Shown: in pieces, positions 13,701 through 25,700 of the stretch
Numbering within the stretch: position 1 is the stretch's first letter
Layout of the letters: every line of letters begins with the position of its first letter
Origin: Melieria omissa
Taxonomy: Eukaryota > Arthropoda > Insecta > Diptera > Ulidiidae
NCBI GenBank assembly: GCA_963971225.1
Contig: OZ020269.1
Span: 4,526,001-4,590,000 of the forward strand
DNA: 64,000 nucleotides
Direction of reading: 5' to 3'
Made by a program: the position numbers and the translations under genes
Notes under the pieces: generated by a model
Told to the model about the DNA's origin: nothing
Database searches by the model: none
The model's input: the letters and a program-made list of their open reading frames with translations, nothing else

Positions 13701-16700
13701 CATAAGATCTGCCATAACTTTTACGATCTTCGGCGTTTTCACACTGTAAATACACATTCGTTGGTCGCAATATAAGTGACAGGTAGCCCAAGGATGGACT
13801 AGGGGGTTATTTGCAGGAGTACCCCGATGGAAATATGTAGCAGAATATTCGGAATGTGATGCAACTGCTAAATGCGATATGAATGTGCATTTACGCTTTA
13901 ACTAATGGATAGCAATTCTTCGATGGTCCCACTTCTCTGAAACTTACCAAGTTGGTTTCTTTTAAAAGCCACTTTCATGTTAAGAAATGACTTGTTAAGA
14001 CTCTCCAAAATTTAAGTGTGTGGCCTTCGTTGAAACGTGAAAACCCGATGACTCTATTGCGAGTACTGAAGCTTTCAGCTCAGATCAAGATTCAGACAAT
14101 TTTCCGCAAGCTACTCGTTGAATCCTGAGAGTTTTATTCAAAGACTCAACACGTTAGCTTTTCAGTGTTGCCAGATCAGGAGATTTCCTTCTAGATTTAG
14201 AAGATTTTTGGCCTTTTGCAAGAATTTTTAGGAGGAAGAATTGTTTAGGAGATTTATATTTTATGTTAGGGGATTTTTCGGATCATTAGTGGATTTTAGG
14301 AAGATTTTTGGGTAACGAACACTGGCAACAAAACATATTTTGGCAACTATTTTAATAGTTAAACACCCTATTGTGTTGAAAATTTCTGAGCTTCTTTAAG
14401 AATTAATTTCTTTAAGATTAAGGAGATTTCAGGTATCACTGTGGATTTTTTATATTTTCCAAGGAACTTTCGAGTACGAAAAGGTAACTTACAGAGTGCA
14501 CTCTTTCATATTTTCCTAATCCCCGTCTACATCTGCCTAATGTAACTTTTATAATGTTTTTACAAATATGCTCTTCGCTCTCAAAAGTATTTCAGAGACG
14601 TTCTGAATGGAAAATCAACATGCAATGCCGAGCTTAGTTTGCCCGTCTTATCTGTAAATGGCGCCCAGTCCCGAACTGGTTACTTCTGCGAGCAAAACGC
14701 AAAATGCAATCATTGCCACAAAAAGAAGGCAGCCACACAAGGTTGGAGAGCAAACAACAATTTCATTTCGCATTGTGTATTACAACAATTTACATACATA
14801 TTTATCCCGGTTTACTTGCCACGCCGGCGTTGCAGCGTGCAGCGTGAGTGGGTCGGGGAGCGCTTATCCTGCACCAGCGCCGCCAGTGCGAACTTCACTC
14901 GCCGCAATTGTTTATATTTACAGTCAAAGCACCGTACTTACGGCTCCGACCTGCGCCCCGCCCCGCGCCGCGCTTGCTTTGTTTTTGTAATAATTTTATT
15001 GGTGTTACGGTGGGTGGTGCTGGCGCGGCGCCACTGACAGATAAGCCTCGGGTGTGCAACAATGAGCATATGCGTGTAATGTTATTTTCCGCCGTTTTGC
15101 CGAGCGGATGCGGTGCGGGGTGCGGGGCGTAAAGCCAACAGCTGCTGCATTGGCAAAAACCAATTTCTGCCGACTTTGTGGCAACATCTTGGAGAACGGG
15201 GGCGGTTTTAGTCAAAATTCATAGACACGCTTAAATTTCAAGCCAACGACGGCAGTTGCGGATGTTTTGATGCGTTTAAATGTGAATGGGTTTTTTATGT
15301 TTTATGTGGATAGGAGTGAGGTGGCAAAGTTGAAGTAATATGACGAAATATCATGGCCCCAACCTTCTCAAGCGGCCTTGTTGCTATGCGCGAAGGCTGC
15401 GCCCACGCGAGTGTGAAACAAGTGATAAGCGACAAGTACCGCATCAACAAATAAAAGGGTTGCAGAATAAGCGAACAAAATATCTTATGGAAAAAAAAAC
15501 AAAGTCATGTTTTGAGGAAAATGATTTAGTGAAAACTTGTTTGTTATTGTGTTTCTGTTGGCGAAGTGTCAATAAATTTAAGAAGGGATTTAAGTGGGGA
15601 AAAACATTCTTCATTCGTTCGACAGGGAACAGCAGAATTGGTTAGCAATAACGTATTTGGTGCGAAAGTCAAATCAATAAATTATTACTATTTATTTACT
15701 ATTTTTTACTGCATATAAAAATTAATTTAAAAAATTAAAAAATTACAATTAAATTAAAATTGAAAATCTATTTAATTGTATTAATTATTAAAACAAAATA
15801 AGCCGTTTTCACTTTTTTATGGGTATTGAAAGTTTTTCTTAGTGAATATGCACATTTGTATATTAGTTGAGTCAATTGAGTCATTGCTTGGGCTCTTCGA
15901 ACTTATTTAACTCCACATACCAGGAGAGGAGGAGTGTCCTTAATATGGCAGTATCTGAAAAGAAAGCAAATCTCTATGTTAGCAACATTCGCACATATGT
16001 CGCATGTAAACACTTCCAACAAAACGCCACCCCGCCGCTTAGGCAGCCACACATCAACACCCCCCAACTGCCGTAAATGGGCGACAGAACTCACGCCTTC
16101 GGGCTTGAACTGCAGCGGGCGAGCTAATGCAATTAAGCGAAATGCTTTGCCCGAATCAAGGGAATTGACTGTTAAGCGACCGCATCCTTGGGGCACTCGT
16201 CCCAACTTTTGCCTTTTTTTTTGGCAAATTTAGCGCATTAAATTTCTGGCCACTTTCGACTTTAAAGCGAATTGAGTTGGCAGTAACGTTGAGATGAACC
16301 AACTAATCGTTAAATTGTGTTGTGTTCGCAGGTTCGCCACGGACTTCATCGATGTGCGCGAGAAGGAGACGCGCCGCGGCACACGTGGGGCCGGCAATCC
16401 GGAACGCAAGCGAGGCCGCCTGCACCAGCGCCGCAATCAGCAAATGCAGGCAGATGATGCCGCAGTAGCGGCTACAGCAACAACGAAAACACCGCCGCAC
16501 AACAACCAGCTGCCGAGTGGCAACGGCAACGGCAACGACACAACGACGGTGACGACGCCAGCAAATGAACACATCAGCGACAGCAATCAGCACAATTCCA
16601 ATAAAACTGTCAGCAGTGATGCAGGCAACAACAGCAGCAGCAATAGCACTATTAGTGACAGCAATAGGAACAATAGCAACAACATGACAACAACGCTGAC

Positions 16701-19700
16701 AACGTCAAAGGCTGCAGCGACAACATTGAAGTCGACCGCGGCAGCCGCGTCGCCCCCATTGCTGGCTTTGCCGCAGCAAGAGTTCGACAAGAGCGACGAC
16801 TCCTCCGAGGAAGACACTGCGGGACGCATCAAACCGGAAGATTTATTGGAGTTGCAGGAGCGCATCACAAAGGAAATACTCAACTCGAAATTGCAGGAAA
16901 AGGAAATGCTCGAGTTGCAGGTGAGTGCGCCGGCATGAGGGCAGGGAATGGGATGTGGGCTGTGGTGGGTGCAACAGCGATCAGGTGAGTGAATTAACGC
17001 CAGGACAGCCAGTTGCATTTGCAGTGGGGCTCAGTTGCGAGATAAGCAACAAAATAATCAGTTTACAAAAGTCACCGGATGCAATCGATGCGCGTACGGT
17101 GGGACATTTGATGGGAGCGTGAGAGTTCACTATTTGTTGACAATTGTTCAGGTGCAAGTTGGGTGAGTCGCTAAATTCTGCTGAGGTAGAGTGAGGTCGT
17201 GGAATGGCGACTTTTCGAATTCTAAAGGCGGTTGTGAAGTGGAAGCGGTAAGAAATATGCAAATAAGTTAAATTTATTTGCCTTCGACCAACATTCGACC
17301 TCGACAGCTGAATTCAGTAAGCATTGGACACTGTTGGGTTGGACCTCTATTAAAAAATAATTTATAAAAAAAATTCTTAGTACTGAGGCACTTCGCTGGT
17401 TTAACTCAACATTTTCGGTTTAGTAAAAAATTGGAAAAAAGCAAATCTGTGCAATAAATATTCCCAATATCGCACAATTCAAACTGTTAACAACAAATAT
17501 TTTCAATAGTTACTACTAAAGGACCATTCAAAAGCGTTTTCCACGCAGACTCTTGCAATAACAAGTCATTCTTTATATCGACGGCGCGCTTTCAGCAACT
17601 TCGGACCATATTTGAAGGGCACTTTTTATTAATATTTTGTGCAGCTTGTTGCTGCTGTTGCTGACCGCGCACCTCGTCGCCGGTGTCTTTCGTAATAAAT
17701 TCCCAACTTTACCTTTGTGTCTACTTGATTTTATTATTGCTTTTTGTCTGTCAACGTTAACATTTCTGATTTTTTCGCCCTTCTCTCTCGCATGTTTTGC
17801 GCGCTGCCGCACTACGGTTTCATGCTGCTCGGCATTGGTTGGACCTGCAAGGAGAAAATCAATCGCGAAATCCTAAACTCAAAGGTTTTCAACGTGGATG
17901 GCGCGAAGCGCAAGAGGAAGCGCAAAAATCAGCGCGCTGTCAATGGTATCGCTGGCGATTCCCAGGATGCTGCCGCCGACTACAACCTGAACGTTGGCGG
18001 CGGTGGCGCGGGGGCCGGTGTCGGCGCTGGTGTGGGCGCAGTTGGTGGTAAATGGAAGAACGGCGCCTTGGCGAAAGCGCGCAGCCTAATGAATCTGCAC
18101 AATAATGAAGCCGGCAGGAGGGTAAGTGGTGATGTTCGCACCAGCTGCATAGCTGCCAACAACTTCAACAACAACAATGGCAATATAATAAATTTTAGTT
18201 AATAATAATTTTCAAATAATGAAATTACATTTTAAATGGAATTTCATAAAATGACACAACGCAACGGTTACAACTGCACGACGGCGCTTGTTACTTGTTA
18301 TGGTGTTGTTGTTGTTTCTGTGTTGACGCTGCTGTTTGGTAGTGTTGGACTGAAGTGTATATCTACATAAGTGTTTTGTTGTATTGTTGACACAATGTAA
18401 ACAATGAAAATAAATCACTTGCGAGCAGTGCGTTTTGAAGCCTTAAAGCAGCAACAATTTTATCTTAAAAAGTAAAACACCTATTTATACCAAATTGCTA
18501 TAGATTGAAACGGATTAATTCAAATGATAACACCGTGCGACAAAAATGAAAAAATTTTTTCACACTGGAAAAAATCCATATGGGCGTGAAACTAGAGACC
18601 AAACATAGTAATACTGCGTACTCAGTTTTTCATTTCTACATCCTTTGTCCTTTTAAAATAAAAAAAAATATTTAAAATACTTAACCTCGTTAGAATATGG
18701 CGATATGTAAATCAGATGAAAGAGGAAAGGCTCAAGAATTTAAATAAAATTGATTTTTTATCTTTTATTTAAATTTTAATCCTTTATATCGTTGAAAATT
18801 TATGTAGAATATTCATGAAAAGTAAGTATGTTAAAACCCAAAATCTCCTTGATCACGTGTCAAAATTTCATTATTCTCGCTTAATTGATTTTGTATCTAT
18901 TTATTATTTAAAATACTGATGCGCAAATAAATTAGAATTTCTGTACTTCATTATACTTGCAGCTTCTGCCTGTTTTTTAATAACTTTTGAACCAATAAAG
19001 CTAGAGTAATGAAATTTCGACACGTGATCAAGGAGATTTTGGGTTTTAACATACTTACTTTTCATGAATATTCTACATAAATTTTCAAGGATATAAAGGA
19101 TTAAAATTTTTAAAGAACCTTTTTCATATTGTTACGAACACTAGTTCTAGTGGGCTGTTACGTATCACTGGATTGTGCAATTTGAAAATGAAACAACTTT
19201 GTTTATTCGAACGCAGCCAATTAAAAGCCAACAGTCACTTTATTATTCACAGTTTACACTTTACTGTTCGTACACTTAAGTATTTGCTTAATTACTCCGT
19301 GTGGCAACTTCACTTGTCAAACCAGACTGACTCGCTGCGCCGCATCCGGCTGCCTTTTATACCTGTCCAGCCATCGTGCGGATCGTTCTCGCGCAATCCA
19401 GAGTGGACTAAAGGTTTCCATGATGATCGCAACCGTCGTTGCCAGGTTGGACTAAAAGTTACTATCGCGGCCGTCGTTGCCAAATTGGATTATAGCACAG
19501 CACGTAGCTGCAGGGTTGCTTTGCACAGCGACAGACTGTCTTATCGTTACCTGCCCACCACTTAGACTTGTTCGTCCCGAACAAGTGCCGAGGCTCCACA
19601 GTGATGAGGCGCCAGGCGCTCCAAATGGACTACCTTCAAATTAGCGCCTCTATTGCTGCAACGTTGAATCCTGTATACCACGTCGTTAATCCTAGTCACG

Positions 19701-22700
19701 ACTTCGTACGGTCCTTCCCATGACGCTTGAAGTTTCGGAGACAACCCTTTCCTCCGCTGTGGGTTGTAGAGCATTACCAGATCGCCTCCTTGGAACCCTG
19801 CTGAGTTGGCCCGTAGATCATATCTGGCTTTCGCTTTATCGCTGACCAGTTTGGTGCGGCTCCTTATAAACTGATGAATTTTCTCCAGTTCCGCCCGCTT
19901 ATTGGCCACGTAGTCCGTCTTAGCGCCTCCCGTCGTGCTGACTACCTCGAACTTCAAGTCAGCGGGTAACCGCAACTCTGTGCCGAACACTGCTCGGGCT
20001 GGAGTGAGTGATGTCGTCTCGTGCGAGGCTGACCTATACGCCATCAGGAACAGGGGGATATGCGTGTCCCAATCCTTTTGATTCCTGCCTACCACTTTCC
20101 GCAGGTATTCCTCCAGTGTCCGGTTAAAGCGTTCCACCATGCCGTCGGACTGTGGGTGCAAAGGAGTGGTACGCGTTTTCTTTATCCCCAGCAGCTCACA
20201 CACTTCCTTGAATAAAGCAGACTCGAAATTCCGGCCTTGATCTGAGTGCAACTCCAACGGAACTCCGAACCTGGCTAGCCAGTTGTTTACCAGCTTTTCC
20301 GAGATCGTAGTGGCCTCCTGGTTAGGAATAGGGTACACTTCGGGCCATTTGCTGAAGTAATCCATTACCACCAGCACATATTTATTGCCTTGAGTGGTAG
20401 TTGGGAACGGGCCCGCGACGTTCATAGCAATCCGCTCGAAGGGCGCTCCCACGTTGTACTGCTGCATGCGGCCTCGAGATTTTCTTGTCGGCCCTTTCGC
20501 GGCTGAACATCGATCGCAGCTCTTAATCCACTCGGCTACAGACTCCTGACATCCTACCCAGCAGATTCGTCCTTTTATTATTTTCGACGGTTTTGGTGAT
20601 GCCCAGGTGCCCTCCACTGGAGTCGTTATGGTATGCCTCGATGACCTCGTTGATTCTGCATTTCGGCACTACCATTAGGGAGTCGCTGGTCCGGCCATCC
20701 GCGCTCTCCCATTCACGGTACAGGCATCTTTCTTTCAGCTGCAGACTTTTCCACTGCGCCCAGTAAGCCTTAGCGATCGGGCTTTCACCGGCCATCTCCT
20801 GCCAGTCCGGACGTGCGCCTTGCTCCTTGCCTTCAACGATTTTGGCAAGATCCGCATCCTCACGCTGGTCCTTTTGTAGCCTCTCCGCAGACCACTCTTC
20901 CTCTGGCATAACGCTTATCGACCGAACATCCACAATTTGTCCTTCGCTTTCGGCTCGCGAGTTATGCCTGCACTCGGTTTTGCACGAATGGTGTGGCAGA
21001 GCGGCAGCCCTTCTTGGCGACATCTGTTGTCCGGAACGCTTTTCTCGCAGATGGCAGTCTCGTGATATGTGGCCTTGCTTGCCACATCGCCAGCACCTAA
21101 CTCTAGATGACACTGCCCGCAGCCCTGCTGGTGCCTCCGAGCTCACGGTCTGGTTTTGGGTGACACGTCCAGATTGGGCTCGACGCTTTTCCGCAGATGA
21201 ATGTCGAAGACTTCCTCTCCAGGCCGCCTCATATGTCATCGCGCTGGCCACCGTCTCGTTAAGTGTCGGCTTGCCCATCATCAACGCACTGCGACGTGTC
21301 TCTGGGTCATGAAGACCTTCAATAAATGACTCAATCTTAATCCTCTCGAGGTTATCAGCGCCGAATTTCGGGTAGCACAACTGTACGAGCCGCTCAATGT
21401 CCGCTGCATATGTCTGCAGCGCCTCGTTGGCCCTTTGTCTACCGCTCTTCAGCTCGCAATAATACAGAATTTTGTTGTGCTCGTCACTGTATCTGGCTGC
21501 CAGCGCCCTTATGACGGTGTCGTAATCACGTCTTACGCATTCTGAAACTGATTTGATTACGTCAGCCGCAGAACCTTTCAGAGCCAGTATCAGTCTCCGA
21601 CCTTTCCTAACATCGGTCCACTGACTCTCCAAAACAGCCATCTCGAATTGTAGTTTGAATGTGTCAAACGACGTAGTACCATCATAGGTAGGCACTTCTA
21701 TGGCAAAGCTTTCCTCAACTGACTGCACCCTTGCTCGCAGCTGTACCTCTCGAAGCCGTTCGTCTAACTTTCTGTGCATCGAATCTTCCAGACTGTCAAC
21801 TCGTTTGTTCAAGGACTCATCCAGGTTGTCAACTCGTCTGTTCAGAGATTCACCCATTTCGTCAACCCGTTTGTCCCAACTGTCTATTCGCGTCTCGAGA
21901 TGCTCAACTTTCACATTCAGCCTACTTGAAATTTCCTCCACCTTCTGCTCTATGCGCGCAGAATTTTCCGCCATTTCTCGATTTGCAGTCTCGACTTTTG
22001 CCGAAATTTCGAGATTCGTAGTTTCCAGCTTCGCTGCCATTTCTCGATTCGCCGTTTCCAGTTGCGCCGACATGCCTTTGAGTGCAGCCATTAGTTGGCT
22101 CATGTCCAACGCTTGTATTGGCGCAGCCGCTGCAGCTGTACTCTGTAGCGAAGCAGCACCAGCAGGCGACTCCTCCACCTTGGCCGACGCCTCTAGTTCT
22201 TGCGCTCCGAACTCGTGCACAGTCCAATCGACGCCTCGTGGCTCACATGCTTCTCGCAAGCGTAACTGCAATTTCACCTTTCCGCCAGCAGTCGGCAAAT
22301 TCCAGGCAGCCAGCTCCTTCTTCAGCTGGTCCACCTTCAGCAGCTCGAGTTTAACCATGTCCGTGCTTTTATAATTTTATTTATTTTCAATTTTCCACAA
22401 TCCCACTTCTGACACCAAATGTTACGAATACTAGTTCTAGTGGGCTGTTACGTATCACTGGATTGTGCAATTTGAAAATGAAACAACTTTGTTTATTCGA
22501 ACGCAGCCAATTAAAAACCAACAGTCACTTTATTATTCACAGTTTACACTTTACTTTTCGTACACTTAAGTTTTTGCTTAATTACTCCGTGTGGCAACTT
22601 TACTTGTCAAAACCAGACTGACTCGCTGCGCCGCATCCGGCTGCCTTTTTTACCTGTCCGGCCATCGCGCGGATCGTTCTCGCGCATTCCAGAGTGGATT

Positions 22701-25700
22701 AAAGGTTTCCATGATGATCGCAACCGTCGTTGCCACATTGGATTATAGCACGGCACGTAGCGGCAGGGTAGCTTTGCACAGCGACAGACTGTCTTATCGT
22801 TACAATATCCTTTTTTTTTTAATAGATACAAAGTCAATTCTTCAAAGTAAAAAAATTTTTCAAAAGTCAATAGATAAAAAGTCAAAGGCTCGAAAATCGG
22901 GCCGCTACGTAGACGACCCCCTTAATGGGGCAATTATTTTCGAACCAATCTAAAGCAAGCACAACCATGATTTAAATTGATTCAACAGATTTACGACGAA
23001 TTAAGGAACACTACCGTATATGGTACGCCTTGCGTTTAAGGGTTAACATACTTACTTTTCAAAAAAATGTGAGGTACGGTTTTAAGGATATAAAGGATTA
23101 AAACTTTCAAAGGACCTTTTTCATATCCTTTTTGTTACAAATAGATAAAAAAATCAATTTTATTGAAATTCTTGAGCCTTTCCTCTTTCATCTGATATGT
23201 ATATCATCCTCTTTCCTCTTTCATCTGATATACATATCATCTGATATGTATATCAGATGAAAGAGGCCATATTCTAACGAGGTTAAGTATTTTATACATT
23301 TTTTTTATTTTTATCCCCTTAAAAATTTTAAAGTCCTTTTAAAAGGACAAAGGATGTAGAAATGAAAAACTGAGTACGCAGTATTACTATGTTTGGTCTC
23401 TAGTTTCACGCCCATATCGATTTTTTCCAGTGTGAAAAATGCTGTCGCACGGTGTAATGGGTGAAAATTACAGTCGGTAATGCAGGATGCAAGGATGCAG
23501 AAAGTAAACTATGAACTGACAACTGTCGAACTGACAACACGCCCGCACATCACCGACCATCACTTGCAACCTGCACGGCATGTCGTCCAGTTGCGACAGC
23601 AAACAGAAATTCAACAAAACAAACGACATTTCTGTGAATGTGCCGAGGAAATTGACTGTTCAATTTTTCATTTAAAATCCTGATTTTTTCAACTGCAACT
23701 TAATACAGACAGCGCGAGCCATGGCAACGTGTTGCGCAGGGAGATGTGCCCAGTCGGGGATGCGCGCGCGCTCTTCATATGTGGCGGCCAATTGCCAATT
23801 ATGTCGACTCACTTGCCGCTCGACAAACACGACCGCTGCTCCAGTAACAACATGAAAAGTGCCCGAGGCAATTAGTCTGTGATGACTTCCTGCGCTGCAC
23901 AAATTGAAAAGTGAGAAACGACCGAACGAATGGAGCAGTTGGTTTGTCGTCTTGGGGATGAGGATTGCTGGCACAGCGAACAGTAAACACTGACTCAGTG
24001 TGTGTGAATGAAGCGAAACAAAGTCAAAATCCAGTTGTCGCCACTCAAGCCACGCGGCTTATTGCGCTCGGCGGCGGAATTGACTGCTCGCCATTCGAAT
24101 TTGAAAGTTTGAATTTAGTTTATTACTCAAATGGTTGTGTCAAATCGACTTCAAATTTATTTTCACAATTTGTTTTTTACTGCACAAACTGCAGCCCCAA
24201 GTGTTAATTACAAGTGTCACAGCTGTGACCAAAACACACGCACACTCGCCAGTGTGACAAATTTTGACTTGGGGCCACACCTTCACTACGATTCATTCAA
24301 ACCGCAGTCGGCGGGCGGCACTGTAAATGCAAATCTCCACATTGGACCGCGGCTAACAATCACCGGCTTCGCTCGATCGCCAACGAATTGCATTACTCGG
24401 AGGCACCGCCAACGGTTGACAACTGGCAAGTTGTATCGGTGAGTAATCACCGATAGTCATCAACGTCAACGGCATTTTGTTGCGATCAGCCGCCAACAGC
24501 CAGCAGACAGCGGTGCGCATAACAATTGTAAAATTGTCTTTAACTATGCGTGAAATAGGCAATAAAAATGTGCTGTCGGCATTGCCCACTGGCCAAAGTA
24601 CTCTACATGAAAATAATCGCGCAATAAAAGGGGTGGTGACAACAACAATAAATCTTTATTATGAAATATCAGTTAATCCACATGCATCACATACAAGTTT
24701 GTAGTTTTGGTTATGCAATTCCACTGTCAGAGGCGTCAAACCTCACATATGAAGACCATAGAAACAGAGTCTAAGCTTGTGAAATTTTATTTAGATTTTC
24801 CTTCAACCCTAGAAGGGATTCGACGAACACTACATACATTCCTTTACATTTCTTCTTATTTTTCGATCTGTTTCCTATCTCTTCTGTTGTGATCTCAGTT
24901 GGAGAGTCGGAGTTGAATGCGACTTCGTCGAATCGACGAAGATTACCAACAACGATGTAAAATATGATTTCCCCTCTAGGGTTAAATAGACTGAACATTA
25001 ACCTTAGCGTTTCATTAAAATCAGGCAATTTTTCCATTCATTAATTTATCTATTCACTGCCCCAACCATTTCTCTATTTGCTCTTTGTTACTTATTCATT
25101 CATCCAACAAACTCACTCATTCCAAACAAATTCTTCTCGTACATTCCTCATCATCATTACACATCATTGCATTCATCAGTTTGCCGAACCATTTGTTCAT
25201 TTATATGTCCACATGTCCACAGATCACTTGTCTGCACCCAACCTTATCGAAGGTGAGATCAAGTCATTGACAAGAAAACTCCTCATTCACGATGGCATCT
25301 GGAATAATTTCCAACCAAATTTATTGCTTCATACGTTGATGTCGTGTTTGTCAAGAAGTTAACTCCGCCACTGCATTTAGGTCATCAACATTGAATCAAC
25401 CCGCCCCGTACATGTGGCAACTCTGCGTGCATTTCGGTGGCAGCACACGTAGCGCACAAAATGTGGCACAAGCAATAAATTTGCTGCTATGCTGTGCCGA
25501 AATCTGGCACGTTGCACGCAGTTTTGAAAGATTGTTTGCAGGGAAAATCGTGTAAGGTTTTTCTTTGTCAAAAGGCCGACCGAGTGCCGGCAAAAAGTGC
25601 CAGTCAAGTGCATATCGGCCGTAAACATGGCCAACAGCGACGATCGATGGTTGGCCGGTGATGGCATTTTTCATGCAACTTTCGCAACGCCACAAACAAA

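Larger units (their letters stand above)
7901..16331 (+). other. Wnt5 intron, 8.4 kb
   Basis: The intron is bounded by GTAAGT at 7901 and TTCGCAG ending at 16331. It holds a piggyBac-like element (8731-10319), a nested inverted-repeat element (8837-9471) and the second CAGTG-ended repeat (14163-14329). A GC-rich block at about 10640-11030 has open frames on both strands, and 12250-13660 and 14640-15130 are also GC-richer. None of these frames shows a recognisable domain or a complete splice context, so I treat them as non-coding, possibly regulatory. Confidence 0.7.
19130..22804 (-). mobile_element. Gypsy-like LTR retroelement, minus strand, internally deleted
   Basis: LTRs at 19130-19550 and 22420-22804 are near-identical and run TGTTACGAA...CGTTACA on the + strand. 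The insertion is flanked by the 4-bp duplication ATAT (19126-19129 and 22805-22808). A primer-binding site lies next to the right LTR at 22401-22417 and a purine-rich tract next to the left LTR. The body encodes gag with a zinc knuckle, then jumps straight to the integrase zinc-binding region and core. Protease, reverse transcriptase and RNase H are missing and I see no envelope gene. The copy is dead for autonomous movement. Confidence 0.85.
18530..23455. mobile_element. Foldback-like element with long terminal inverted repeats, interrupted by an LTR retroelement
   Basis: The left end begins ACACCGTGCGAC at 18530 and the right end finishes GTCGCACGGTGT at 23455. The arms remain alignable for about 300-400 bp (18530 to about 18830 against about 23040 to 23455). 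Shared words include GGGCGTGAAACTAGAGACC, TAGTAATACTGCGTACTCAG and ACTTAACCTCGTTAGAATAT. The right arm has gained local duplications of an ATCAGATGAAAGAGG palindrome near 23180-23270. No transposase is visible. Removing 19130-22804 leaves under 1.3 kb, so this is a non-autonomous fold-back or MITE-like element. The target duplication is unclear. Confidence 0.7.

Noticed and set aside
21700..22374. 224-codon plus-strand frame over the retroelement
   Set aside because: It is antisense to the gag coiled-coil repeats; the Ser/Arg-rich composition is a by-product.
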